Source: Patella vulgata (Eukaryota; Mollusca; Gastropoda; Patellidae). Taken from it: DNA of 64,000 nucleotides. Position 1 is the first letter of the stretch, and each line of letters begins with the position of its first letter. The notes under the pieces are model-generated. The model was given only the letters and a program-made list of their open reading frames with translations, ran no database searches and was not told the origin of the DNA. This document shows, one piece after another, positions 12,346 to 24,263 of this stretch. The position numbers and the translations under genes are program-made. The DNA is taken from the NCBI RefSeq assembly GCF_932274485.2, contig NC_065881.2, positions 64,738,702 to 64,802,701 of the forward strand, read 5' to 3'.

Positions 12346-13001
12346 TTTATTGATTAAAGTAACGCATTGATCCGTGTTTTATGGAAACATGGCGTTAATG
12401 GCGAGGTTAGGTCTTAATTTTGGTGGTAAACATCGTCATTAATTATTTTTTTAAAAATAGCAAAGTGATGTATTAATGCATCCATTAATGTCTCGATTCG
12501 TCATTTTAGCGCTAAAGGAATCTCTTGCAGACTACCATTTTGTGGAAGATGAATTTCTAATAAGAATATCTGTCCAAAAAGTGGTTCAGTTTCGTTCAGT
12601 ATTTACAAAGATATGTTGAATTGAAATTCCATCGATCTATGTGGCTCGTCTTTGTCGGGACACTGTCTGCATATTAGAGTTTTCTTTAATTTTGTTGTCT
12701 GTAAACATTACACAGTGCTCTTCTGCAACTATCTATTTGCATAAATGCTCATATTTTTTGTCGAATCAAAATATGTTTTCAAAAGTTGAAAGACCAGTAG
12801 TGCTCTTGTTATATTCAATATCTAGCTTACAGAAAATGTTTTCATTATATGTTATTTATATCTGTAAATATTTAGTGCTACTATTAAATATTGTTCATTC
12901 GTGTCTGTGATAAAATATAAAAACTCGTACACCCTACTCTTTTCTTGAATCATTTGAATCCCGGGTCATAAAACATTTTTTTTTTCTTTTCCATAAGGGG
13001 G

Positions 13002-13376
13002 GCATTATGCAAGATTAGATAAGGAGCTGACAGTTCTCGCAATATCAGTTTAAAAAAAAATAGATAATGAAAAGGCGATAACTATGCGAAAATTTCAGTC
13101 AATTCTGAGCCGAGTTATTGCCGTTACAAGAACAGTGTAGCCCCCATTGTCATTGATACCGTTGTTACGATAATAAACAAAGTCTTGATTATCCACTTTT
13201 ACGTTAAATCATTAACCGCAAATCGTATTTAAATCTGTTGAAAGTATAGAGTATCCGATTGCATCGAGAGTTGATTATGGTTTTGGTAAGTTAATTAATG
13301 TCTATTTAATAATTTATATAACATTTCAGGCCTCAAGAAAGACCTGCAATAGGCAGATTTAGCTCTTGCATAATGC
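13002..13376. mobile_element. MITE family with GCATTATGCAAGA termini, full copy
   Basis: The left end GCATTATGCAAGA is answered by TCTTGCATAATGC at the right end. Internal landmarks are AGTTGATTATGG and a right part reading GGCCTCAAGAAAGACCTGCA and then AGGCAGATTTAGC. The same landmarks recur at 28170-28470, 47110-47330, 57310-57665 and 63370-63812, in both orientations, which makes this a multi-copy non-autonomous family. No coding frame is present. Confidence 0.85.
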
Positions 13377-13482
13377 CTGTTTAACTCAAGTTTTACTCAG
13401 TTCATTGGCTTGTTACTTGCCCTCAAAGTAAACTATGCAATTCACCATAGTGCTTATCCTGCCCTTTGCTATTATTATGCCA

Positions 13483-13647
13483 ACCTAGCCCGAACGACTA
13501 GACAGATTTCTTAGTCAGGCCCTTCCCGCCCGGCATCATTGACGAGAGGGAACCACGCCGGAAAAACTTGATGAACTTTCTCGGCCAATGCAGGGATCGA
13601 ACACCCGACCTCCATGCTAGCGAGCCAGCGTCTTACCCACTTACCAC
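13483..13647 (-). mobile_element. SINE family B copy, minus orientation, head half only
   Basis: The minus strand reads the tRNA-like head with GGTAAGTGGGTAAGACGCTG, GCTCGCTAGCATGGAGGTCG, the B box GGTGTTCGATCCCTGC and the core GCCGAGAAAGTTCATC. It ends after the GTCTAGTCGTTCGGGC block; the tail half is missing. Confidence 0.85.
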
Positions 13648-14388
13648 AATAAAAGCACAAACAATCTACTAGAATTTTAGGTTTATTGTATAAAACGGAT
13701 GACGAACAACTATCCTTATTGTATCATATTATAAATAGATTTTGTTGCAATTTAAGGCCATGTTTCATTGACCGCCTATGTATTCAAAATAAATTCATTT
13801 CCAAAATCAAACTAACAATTCATGTCAATTTTGGATATAAAATTAGTTTGAATGTTGCTGACGAATCAATCTCGCAATATATCCTGCTACAGAAATTTAC
13901 ACTATATAGATTACAAAAACACAATAAATATAACTCATTGTTTATGACACTCATTCCGAACCCTTGGATGTTGATATTTAAATCTTTCAAGAAAAGAAAA
14001 GTCGTGAAAACCAATTTACACACCCACAGGTAATATCACCCATAGCAACCACTGATGTTTAAAAATGGCTATTCCCGGGATCAACCTTCTGTAAATTAAC
14101 CTGCAATAACTGCAACCCTCTCAATAAACATAAACCACTGTGCACATGCTTTGAATTTTACGGCTGATATTGGATTGCTTGGACTTGGAACTATTACTCA
14201 CCACTCGTCCCAATAATATTACCAGGGAATGTTAATTGTTTGGGAATGGCCGTTTTCGGGGAATACTAACCCTAACAATTTTAAAAGGGGTAAAGGGTAA
14301 ACTGGATCCAAGTTCAGTCTTCTAAGTTCCAAGTTCAGGATTAGTATTCCCCAAAATATTCATTTATATAAAGCGGTCATTGTGGACC

Positions 14389-14418
14389 CCCCCCCCCCCC
14401 CACACACACACACACACC
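14389..14418. repeat. C-run and (CA)n microsatellite
   Basis: A run of cytosines continues into ACACACACACAC. Confidence 0.9.
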
Positions 14419-14753
14419 AACCGGCATACATTTAGCATCTCCCAATATTACCGCCTAGAAGGGTATATGTCAAGATATTATGGAAAACCGAGCCTAAAAC
14501 ATGCCCATCATACCATAACTTATGGCATAACATACGCACTGGAAAGTGGTCCTTTTTATCTATATGATGGAGGTCATAAAATTTACCGAACGGTAAAAAC
14601 GGGTTGCCGTTTACCGCCATTTTGGCCGATTTATTTCCCCTTCTTGGCGGTAGAAATATTGGAACGTATGTACTGACAAGCATAGTAATACCTGGCGATA
14701 ATCTTTACAGTTTGTGTCGACGTGTAAATTAGATAGCAACGTATTGCCATGGT

Positions 14754-14759
14754 TTTATT
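14754..14759 (-). promoter_or_regulatory. Candidate poly(A) signal of the guanylate cyclase gene
   Basis: TTTATT on the plus strand gives AATAAA on the minus strand about 290 bp past the cyclase stop codon. Position and hexamer fit, but AATAAA is common in AT-rich DNA. Confidence 0.35.
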
Positions 14760-15046
14760 CGAAATAAAACTGTCTGAAAAGCAGTTGCCATCTACTACTT
14801 CCGGCATAAACATAACCTTTAATACCTGCGATTAAGCAAACATCGAATACGTCCATATATAAATTAAATTTAACTTTGCACGTATATCCTAACTCCAGTC
14901 CAATAAGGCGAGTTTGTTCATTCTGGAGATACCACAAACTGATAAATAGATTCAATATAAAAATATATATACAGAGACTTCGAAGATTATAAAAGAAAAT
15001 CTGCGTATCTGAATGAAATTCGAACAAAATAAATCATAAAATCATT

Positions 15047-18000
15047 TTAACAAAAATTTGAAACGTCGACTTGTTCGTCTAGCTGGTCACCTTTTTCCTC
15101 TGATTTTATGATCTTTTCGGTCGAGGCTGACTTGGATTTATCGTCTTTCAAAGAGGTACACGTATCTGGTTTAGAATCGTGTTTTTCATCCATGTCAAAT
15201 CCAAACTGTTTCCCAGTTCCATCTCTATATACTCCCATAAACATGGCTAATTTTCCTGCTAATGGTGGGTCAGTAGTTTGCATAAGTTCTCCGGGCAGTT
15301 CATCGGGAATTTCCTCTGCCTTTTGTGTTAAGTCTTCCAAATATGTTTTCCCTTCTTCCATAAAGGGGTTGACCCTATCCGAGCGACCGATGAGCCAGTA
15401 AGTTTTCATCGATCCTTTACCCTGAAAATAAAATGATACCGCATTCTCATTAAAACCAGATGTTATTGTTCCGTTTATTGGATTGGTCACACATGTTAAA
15501 ACAACTAAAGAAAAGTGCATTTGGAGTATTTGGCATTAATTAAACGGCCAAGCATGTGTTTGGATAATCGAAGCCTTTCAAATAATTTCTCGGAATTTTC
15601 TGCCTCTTGATCTGGAGTCTACCAATCACAACCTGCTTAAATCGCCTTTGCATGCCATATCATTAGAAGGCTGGTGGCAAGGCAACGCCTAGCCCCATGA
15701 AAATATCACTGTATCGACGTCATACTGGCAACCAGACGGCGTACAATTAAAAAACCTCAATAACATACCTTAACTTCTATGGTTCCTCTGTGTTTCATGA
15801 CAAATACGCCATGTTTCTTTAAAGAGTTATAAGTGCTTGAACTAATCTGGATTTTGTTGGCTAAAAAGTAAATAATGCATTAAATAAACTTAATCTACAA
15901 AATCACTTTTATTTGTTTTAAGACCTTTCTTGGGTGTATACATCATTGATAAAGAAGCAGGAAAGAAATGGAATGAAATGGGGTTTAACGTCCTACTGCT
16001 CTACACTTACTGGGATAACGAAGACGGGCATATCGAATTTCAACCATCCCGGGTTCTTTTAGATGTATTCCAAGGTGTGAGCGGGACCTCGGCTTTTCGT
16101 CCCATTCCGAACGACCACGCCAGAAAATCCCGATGAACTTTCTCGGTTAACACAAGGATCGAACACAGGGCCTCCAGTTTAGCGAGCCAACGTCTTTCTC
16201 ACTAAGCCACCGTGGCTTCCCTATAGTCATAGAGCCCAGGCAGCATGTTTATCAGATGCGGTTCTGACGTTAGTGGCTTCGGGTGAACTAGATAAACTAA
16301 TTACACCCGGGCTAGTCGTGCAACACTATGCATACATTTTCGATCTTAAATTATTTCATAGTTGTGCGTGGGACAGATTATGTCTTTCAATGCAAAAGAA
16401 AAATCGGGATAACTTTTGTGTACCCGTTATTCTAACCCCTTAGTAATACCAAACCCATATATATCCTTAAAAAACATAACAGCACGGTATATCAACTGAT
16501 GGTGGTCTAGGTCACGATTTGGTAGATGTTATACTAATTGTGATAAATCAACTTACGTAAACCATAGCTCTTCATTCTAGATGATGTATTAACTGTATCA
16601 CCGAACAAACAGTATCTAGGCATGATAGTTCCTACTATACCAGCCATACATGGTCCTTATAAATAAATAAATATAACATCTATTTTTACAGAAAAACTAA
16701 TTCCGTCGTTTTTGGTCTTCGCACCTGTGTCGAGTCAATCTGATAAAAATTAGATTTTCTTTTCATTTCGTTTTTTTTTTCACTTTAGAACCATCAAGAC
16801 AAAACGATATATAGAAATATAATTCATCTAGCTAAAGTATTGGTTATTCCACTAAAAGTCACACAATGGGCGGGATGATATTAATTAATTTCCAAATAGC
16901 AATCCTACTAATCACCGACATGAGCGGATTTTGTCAGTATATATAGCGTCCAAAGTTATGCAAAAAGGTGACCGACGTGGAAAGATATGGTATATCCAAA
17001 ATTCAAAAGATTTCAAAAAATATTGACAAAATTTAGGGTAAGTGTAATATTGGCGGTAATTAATAAAATCATCCATAATTTTTTATGAAATCATTTAAAT
17101 TTTGGAAATGATGTGTATCCATAACATAGCTTTCCTTTTCGGTCACTTTTTGCAATACGTTTGACTCTATTGACCAAAAAACGCTCTTGTGTGTCTTTGT
17201 CAGTGATTAATTGGAAATTCAAATAGCTATTTCCATATTTAAAGGATTGAAAGTGATTGAAAAAAGAAAAAGTGTCAGCGGCTATCGATATATGATTTAA
17301 CTTTAGATATACTATTCTACATTTTAAGATTGAAGTTCGACGCGGGTATTAAACTGTATTTACCTGTATTTATTCCTATTCTGAGTTGTATAAATTTATT
17401 ACCGGCCGCTGAGAAACGTCGTTTAGACATCATGTCTATCAGATCACAAGCTAGGGCTGCTACTTCTAGAGAATGGCGATTACCAATACGTGTTGGAAGA
17501 CCTGAAACAATATACACAACAGATTATAAGTAACTAGTTCGTAAAATTTGTTGGGTAATTAGTAAAACCAAAAATATAGTAAAGTTCTATAAATATGACT
17601 CTCAATAACACACGTGTTGTAAACAAACGTTAGGTATATTTGGTTGCCAATAAATTTCACAATTAAAGTTACCAAACGTATATTGATGTTCATAATATAG
17701 TATGTTCAACTCCATTCAAAAATACCCAAGTCATAAATTTTGGGGTTGCTACTGTGGCTCCGTGGGTAAACACGTTGAACCGCTAACCTGGAGGTCCCGT
17801 GTTCGATCCCGCCGTTGGCCGAGAAAGTTCATCTGGATTTCCCGGCGTGGTTCCCCCCTTGTATTGGTTCAGGGTAACGGATAGTCGTTCGGATGGGGCG
17901 AAAACCAAGGTGCCGTATACATATTGGCGTGCATGTGGAAGAACTCTTGGCAGTTGGAATTCGATACAAAGGTAGATCATAGTGCCGCTGCCCTGGCAAA

Positions 18001-21000
18001 ATGTCCCTCATAGCACACTGTATGGCATATTCCCGTCTTCAGCAGCTCAGTCGGACAAGAACAGTAGGAAGTTTAACCTCATTTCATTTCATTTTCAGAA
18101 AAGTTGCTTACCGGAAGCTACCATATAGGAATCATTTATTGTTTCTACTTTATACACTTCGTGATTATCCAGTTTCTCATCAATTGCCGTGTAAAGGTTG
18201 TTTAGTAAAGAAACTATCTCGAAAGGAGAACACTCGTTAGCTATTCGCGTAAAACCAAATATATCTGAAAACATCACTGTCACAGACTTGAAATACTCGG
18301 CATCAACATCACGACGAAGTTTCAGCTGCTCCGCTACTGGTTTTGGTACCATTTGATACAGCAATGTGTCTGTTTTCCGTTTCTCTCGACTCAACTCTTT
18401 GGTTTTCTGGACAAGGGTCAAAGCATATTTCTGGATATCACTAGTCAATGATTCTACGGAGTATATAACGAGTGGACACATAAGTATGACAACCACCAGT
18501 AGACCAGCACTGAAAAAAGAAACACGTACCACTAAATAATCATTGTTGGTATTTTGAATACCCCCACTCCATCCTCAACCCAACAAAAAATATATACCCC
18601 GTTCGCACGGGTCTTCTTGAACAAGCAAAATCAGAGAATTCTCCAGGTTAAGAAGGGGTTGTATTTACTAAGAGAATGATTACAATAAATAGGCCACGTG
18701 TATTTGATTTGAATGAACCCGTCATTAGAAATTAAGTTTAAAATAGTGTAGTTGCTTACATAGGGACATTTACCAACAAAATTAACGTCTGCAATTCAAA
18801 AGTTTTTATGGTCATCACCATGATCTTGTGATGGCTATAACAAGGCTATGTCTATTATAATTCGGATCTTATTGGTCCATTCTTTGTTCCAATGATACAT
18901 CTAGTATAACCACTTATATGGTAACAGATTCCTAAAGCGGTGGACACACTAGCCGAATCATTCGTCCGAATCAATCGCCGCCGAAATTCGCCTATATTGT
19001 GTCCAATGTCATTCGGCTGAATTTCTATTCGCCTGAAGCAAACTTGTTTGATATGTTGCCAAATATATTCACCTAGCGTGTCCGGTTCGCCGAAGCATTC
19101 GCCTGATTTTTAGAATTCATTAGCCTGTCACATGAATGTTTAAAGACATGGTCGCTGCCATGTTTAATCATGTGAATTCCGCGCCGATTGATTCGGCTAG
19201 TGTTTCCACCGTTTAACGGTCTTCCACACAAATTTATTCACGATTCACTAACATTATCTTAGGGATGACCCTTTTAATGTTAAAGCCACGCTGTTTTAAT
19301 AGACAGGATGTATTTGTTTATACCTGATAATCAAATTTCGTTCTTCTTCGTTGATAATTTCTTCTAATTTACCGTTAATAAGAGTAGCCAAATCTTGTTG
19401 AATAACCAGTAGAGTATCTAGATATAGAGTCATGTTATCAAACCACCATTGACCTGTCAAATAAAGATAAAACAATTATATAACCATCAATGATCAAAAC
19501 AAAATTCAACTATAAAAACTTCTATATATATCATATAACCAATGGCTCCCTTGCAATCATCGGTGTTGTGGAATTAGAGGCTTTAAAAGTTCAATAATGG
19601 TTTAATTCGGCTTAGTATTTACAAGAATTTGTCAACAAAACACAGCTCAACACAAACTAGCTCATTTCGGGACTAACCAATGGTGCAATTTTATTTCAAT
19701 AACTCGATTGCACGTAGGGGTCTCTAGGAAGGACAACTTGTTCAGGATTAGATCAGTTGACATCATTTATATAATTCCAATTTACCTTTCGTGATGGAGA
19801 AATCAATGGATAAAGTATGTTGTATTTCAAAACGGAACTTCTCGATGACTGACGTTAGGTTGGTACCACTGCTGGTGACACCTTCTTGAAAGATGGGATC
19901 AACAATCGTAGAATACAATACGGCCGATTGATAATTAGCTTTATAAACGTGGACTTTCTCGTTATATCTTTCATAGACGCTCTGTGTCGGGAAACCACCC
20001 TGTACGTAAAATACTGCCCCAAGCGCCCTCTCTATACCAACGTGTTCCATCCCTGTAACTATCTTCTGATAGGCTACCAGTGTCTTCCAGATTGAAGCCA
20101 TGTTGGATTCTCGAATAGCTTCGTACATCCATTCCACAAATCTTTCAATTAAAAGCGAGTAAAATTCCATCTCAACGTAGATATCAAAGTTATTGGGATC
20201 TAGTTGGGCTCGATGATCACTCAGATATTTTTTAAAGGAATCCTTTGTGGTGAAAATGCTGTTTTGATCCCCTTTAACTGGCCAGTTAGATAGCTGCTTT
20301 AAAGCTTGGTCAGTCAACAAATATTCATTGAGGATAAATGTTTTGGTTTCTGGTCCCAAAATACTCAGGTAGAGAACGGACATGTCTCGTTCTCTTTGCA
20401 GACGATCAAGAAATTTGCCCAACTCCACACTGAATTTGACGGCATATTGTGTCTGCAATATACAAAAAAAATATGTTACTTATATATCCCTACATTACAT
20501 ATTTATATCCATTCAGATCCGCCATTTGAAGGGTGTTTAATCTCTTGCGAACTACAACATCGTTAAAGATGAATATCTAAAATACAAGTCCCAAATGGTT
20601 CAAAGACGTGATGCACTAACAACTTCGCAAACGTATCTATAGATTCTATACCCATTAAAATCCACCATCTGAGGGATGTTTAATCCCTACAAGCTATAAT
20701 ATTGTTAAAGATAAGTCTCTAAAACGAATATTAGTTCCAAAATGGTTCAATTCCATTCTGTATTTACAAAGACCTAATGCACTAAAAACTTCGCAACATT
20801 CAGCATCCTCTGGAGATGATATAAACAAACCAGCAGCACCTATAAGTGTTGGGTAAAATCTTTTGATTGGCCTCTTTTTAACCAGATTCAATCCAAGCCA
20901 GGCAATTTGTATTCTAAATTAAATGTATCTGATCAATTTGAGTACTATTCAATGAGTTACCGGCCCTTGCCGTAAGAGACAAGTGCCCCAACTGTTACTT

Positions 21001-24000
21001 TGTCTGAAACACATGAGTAGTCAAGTCAAGTTCGCGCACAGGTTCACGATCTGTTGAAATGTCGCAAACAGCGTGGAACGGGAAAGTAAACCCTTTGCAA
21101 ATAAATTTCTGTAGGCGTTAAGAGGAAATGGTTCACCCCGAAGAAATAAATTGACCAATATTGTACCTGGTGTAAATATCGAAACTTTTAATGCAATACA
21201 TGTAGATCGAAAAAGGTTTGCGACTGACATAAACTTTGATAATGAACGGGCCAGAGAAAATCTTGGATGCTAGAATGGAGGATTATCTGGCATTAGTTCT
21301 CGGGTATTAAAGTGTTCGACATGAAAGTATCTGAATCTGAATCTAGAAGGTATAGTAATAGCATATTATATGTATATCAGTATTTGAAGAAAAACGTTGA
21401 TATGGGTCACGCACGTGGATGCGTCACGCATGACTTGTGTTTAGCTGTGGTCGCTTGATTAGGATGTATTAAATGTCTGTCTTTATTAATAATTTTGGGT
21501 GAGCCTGTTCGGCTTTGTTGTTCCGCAATATAATTATAACATAGAGCATCCACCAAAGGTTGTCTTATTTATTTCTACTGTATAGACAAAGTAATGAATG
21601 TTTTCTTCAATAATTTGGGCGAGTCGTGATCAACCTTGTTGTTTCGCGATCTAACATGGAGCACAAAATAAGGTTGTCTTAATTTATTTCAACTGTGTCG
21701 GCAAGAAGTAAAGCAAATGTTTTCTTTAATAATTTAGGGTGAAACTGTTCAGCCTTGTTGTTCCGCAGGTCTAACATGGGACATACAATAATGTTGTTTT
21801 AATTTATTTCTACTGTGTCGGCAAGAAGTAATCTGAATGTTTTTCTTTAATAATTTTAGGAGAGACTGTTCAGCCTTGTTGTTCCTCAGTCTAACATGGA
21901 ACATACGCTAAGGTTGACCTCTATTTTAGTATATAAAAGGGCTTTACCTGTGTGCAGACAAGTTGTAAAGCTATTGTTTTCTTTAATAATTTTGGGTGAA
22001 CCTGTTCAGCCTTGTTGTTCTGCAATCTAACATGGGACAGAGACTAAGGTTGTTTTAATTTAATTTAGAGTGAAACTGTTCAGCCTTGTTGTTCCGCAAT
22101 CTAATATGGGACATACACTAAGGTTGTTTTAATTTATTTATACTGTGTCGGCAAGTAGTAAAGTGAATGTTTTGCTTTAATAACTTTGAGTGAGACTGTT
22201 CAGCCTTATTATTACACAACCTAACATGGAACATACGCTAAGAGGGCTTATCTCTGCGCAAGCAAAGTTAAGGGGTATACCTGTGTGGAAGCAAATTAAG
22301 GGGGCTTACCTGTGTGGAAGAAAATTAAAGGGGGCTTCCCTGTGTGAAAGTTGTGGAAACAAAGTTTAGATGGCTTGCCTGAGTGGAAGCAATTTAAGGG
22401 GAGTATAGTTTAGATGGCTGACCTGTGTGGAAGCAAATTAAATGGGGCTTACCTGTGTGGAAGTGAATTAAGAGGCTTACCTGTGTGGAAGCATAGTTTA
22501 GATGGCTTCCCTGTCACGTTGAAGCAAAGTAAGTGGGCTTGCCTGTGTGGAAGCATAGTTTAGTTGGCTTACCTGTGTGGAAGCAAAAGTAGGCTTACCT
22601 GTGTGGAAGCAAAAGGAGGCTTACCTGTGTGGAAGCAAAATGAGGCTTACCTGTGTGGAAGCAGATTAAGAGGCTTACCTGTGTGGAAGCATAGATTAGT
22701 TGGCTTACTTGTGTGGAAGGGGGCATACCTGTGTAGAAGCAGATTAAGGGGCTTACCTGTGTGGAAGCATAGTTTTTAAGGGGGCTTACCTGTGTGAAAT
22801 CAAAGAAACGTTGCAAAGCAATTTGGGATTTTGGGTAGTCATCTATAATAGCCATTATGACCTTTTTAATCTGGGGCATTAAAATTTAGCTAGAATCATA
22901 GGGGTTAAATTATCGGGATTGAAACCATGAAGATATTCAAAAATAGGAACAGAATGTATAAAAGTTCAAAGCCTTATGTACGGAATAATTGACCGGGATA
23001 ACCAAAAATGGGTTAAACGGGAAAAATATGTGGTGGGATGAAGTGTGTTGTGGGGTGAAGTGTGTTATGGGGCGAAGTGAGTTGAGTTAGTATTGGATGT
23101 TAATAAAGTTCATATTGTTCTCATTGTCTTAGTTTTGATATTCGTAAAATGATTCCGGAGCAGAAGCACTATGCCTGCAATACTTACATCTATAGGCAAG
23201 ACGGTAATTCAGTGGAAAGTATACTATTGAAATAGATACTGCCCGACAAATGCAAATGATGACCATGACCTTTAATTGACTTAAAGGGTTGCAGTAATCA
23301 TGAATTGAAAAATTAGGAAACCCTTACAATCTTGGTCAAGATTGGGTTCAACATTTTGAATTTCAATTGTTTAGAAATATGATATATCATACCTGTTCTA
23401 TAGCTGTTTTACCCTGGATGCTGTCTGATAAACTGTAAACAGTGAAAGCCCACAGACCAAGAATTGGTAACAGAGTCAACGATAAAATCTTTAACATCTG
23501 AACACGCTTTCCTTTATCGGTTAAGGGTTCACCTCTACAAAATCCAACTGTAATAATAGATAGATATTATTTAAATCCCCATGAAAGGATATTTCAAGTA
23601 TAAGCTTGATTTTTCGGTTTTGTGGGGAGTCTAGGAGAGGGGGGGGGGTGCAATATATTCAGCCGTAAAATGATGTCTTACACGAAATGAGCATGTAGGG
23701 CAGGTTTGTCTATTAATCGCATGGTCTGACTCCAACACTCGAATCGCACAGATAAAATTAAATTATTTAGCAAACATAAAGTGGTGATTTATTTTGGAAA
23801 CAAACAGATGTTTCTTTTTTTTATACTTACTGCCGCCGACATGGGGATGGACGATGTCGATGATGTGACTGTTGAGGCTGTCCTCACAAGAAGAAGCACT
23901 CGTCATCTGTAAATATAAAAGAGAAAAACACACATTACCTAGAGTTTACAACTGCAATTGTATAAGCATATTTTATCCCCAGTATAGAGTATATACCATT

Positions 24001-24263
24001 GTGCTTTACTAGAAAATCATCTCAAGAAACTTGGCTACCCTTATTCGCCATAACATTACTTATTAACTAAAAGATACTGAGATCGGAATTATCCAAATGT
24101 CTGAGTACGACAGTTAGATCCCCCCCCCCCCCCCGCACACACACCCCATACACACACCCACACACTCATCTTTTCTTTCGTTTGTTATCTACAAATACAT
24201 CTTTAAGCCTACAAAGTTGGGCTACTTACGGTTGGTACACTAGGATGCTCTCCTCTGTCACAC
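15047..24263 (-). CDS. Transmembrane NIT-domain guanylate cyclase
   Basis: Minus-strand exons join in phase: 24263-24230, 23906-23831, 23532-23393, 20452-19786, 19453-19324, 18509-18112, 17501-17364, 16655-16557, 15860-15769 and 15421-15047 (stop TAA), about 715 residues. A membrane segment ([15 protein letters not shown]) is followed by about 270 residues resembling the nitrate/nitrite-sensing NIT domain ([15 protein letters not shown] near its start, [15 protein letters not shown] near its end). A second membrane segment ([18 protein letters not shown]) leads to a helical linker ([12 protein letters not shown]) and a class III cyclase domain. Metal-binding aspartates are kept ([14 protein letters not shown]). 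The guanine-selecting Glu (VET) and Cys ([10 protein letters not shown]) and the transition-state Arg (SSRM) are kept, so it should make cGMP. TIND replaces the usual TIGD. The C-terminal tail of about 115 residues is acidic and lysine-rich. The inferred topology is an external sensor with a cytoplasmic cyclase. The start is unsure: ATG at 23906 is the first in frame, but the 24230-24263 exon keeps the frame open ([11 protein letters not shown]), so an upstream start exon is likely; 24438-24479 is a possible piece. Confidence 0.88.
15966..16221 (-). mobile_element. SINE family B copy, minus orientation, internally deleted
   Basis: The minus strand starts GGAAGCCACGGTGGCTTAGT and runs through the B box (TGTTCGATCCTTG), GAGAAAGTTCATCGGGAT, a shortened centre and the tail GACGTTAAACCCCATTTCAT. 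It lies in an intron of the cyclase gene, opposite in direction to the other family B copy in that gene (17744-18093), each relative to the plus strand. Confidence 0.8.
17744..18093 (+). mobile_element. SINE family B copy, near full length
   Basis: A tRNA-like head (CTGTGGCTCCGTGGGTAAAC; B box GTGTTCGATCCCGC) is followed by the family core (GCCGAGAAAGTTCATC, GGCAGTTGGAATTCGATACA, CATAGCACACTGTATGGCAT) and the tail ending TTTCATTTCATTTT. It lies in the intron next to the 18112-18509 exon, whose donor side begins only about 20 bp beyond the SINE tail. Confidence 0.9.
18936..19213. mobile_element. Harbinger-like MITE (278 bp, TAA duplications)
   Basis: The left end AGCGGTGGACACACTAGCCG matches the inverse of the right end (AACGGTGGAAACACTAGCCG) and the match continues through AATCA. 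A 3-bp TAA flanks each side (18933-18935 and 19214-19216), the target size of PIF/Harbinger elements. There is no coding frame. It lies in an intron of the cyclase gene. Confidence 0.85.
19620..19745 (-). mobile_element. SINE family A 3' fragment
   Basis: Minus-strand pieces of the family A tail are visible: ACACAAACTAGCTCATTTCG, GGGACTAACCAATGGT and TTTCAATAACTCGATTG (plus-strand text). It lies 40 bp beyond the NIT exon, within the following intron. Confidence 0.7.
20519..20790. repeat. Two copies of a dispersed repeat in direct order
   Basis: A unit with the landmarks CCATTTGAAGGGTGTTTAAT, CATCGTTAAAGATGAATAT and CAAATGGTTCA at about 20519-20640 recurs as CCATCTGAGGGATGTTTAAT, TATTGTTAAAGATAAGT and AAATGGTTCA at about 20660-20790. 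A third, more diverged relative is at 12515-12620. The family is unassigned. Confidence 0.6.
21480..22240. repeat. Tandem array of about seven 120-bp units
   Basis: Each unit begins TTTTCTTTAATAATTTTGGG, continues CTGTTCAGCCTTGTTGTTCC, TCTAACATGGGACATACACT and AAGGTTGTTTTAATTTATTT, and ends TACTGTGTCGGCAAGAAGTA or close forms. Unit starts are near 21482, 21601, 21720, 21840, 21978, 22062 (shortened) and 22170. One unit (about 21935-21977) contains an inserted GGGCTTTACCTGTGTGCAGA, which is the motif of the neighbouring minisatellite. The array sits in the cyclase intron between the first membrane exon and the NIT exon. Confidence 0.9.
22226..22802. repeat. Minisatellite, about 28-bp GGCTTACCTGTGTGGAAGCA unit
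   Basis: About 20 units of GGCTTACCTGTGTGGAAGCA plus a variable A/G/T-rich spacer follow directly on the 120-bp array. Spacer length varies, so open frames through it (22564-22779 plus, 22595-22879 minus) are artefacts. The array is intronic in the cyclase gene. Confidence 0.95.
24121..24168. repeat. C-run and CACA-rich low-complexity tract
   Basis: A cytosine run is followed by irregular CACAC repeats, in the cyclase intron between 23907 and 24229. Confidence 0.9.

Larger units (their letters stand above)
12346..15046. other. Intergenic region between convergent genes
   Basis: The protease gene (plus) ends at 12345 and the cyclase gene (minus) ends at 15047, so this is a shared 3' flank. 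It holds a dispersed-repeat piece (12515-12620), the MITE at 13002-13376, a family B SINE at 13483-13647 and a C-run plus CA microsatellite at 14389-14418. An open frame of about 115 codons at 13686-14033 has no recognisable domain and AT-rich composition like the surroundings, so I do not call it a gene. Confidence 0.6.

Noticed and set aside
13686-14033. 115-codon open frame on the plus strand
   Set aside because: AT-rich, no recognised domain, no splice partners, and it lies between convergent genes; the opposite strand is open as well.
22564-22879. Open frames through the 28-bp minisatellite, and a possible CRISPR-like array
   Set aside because: The spacers are short, similar and of unequal length, and the genome is animal. 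It is a minisatellite, and the frames are by-products.
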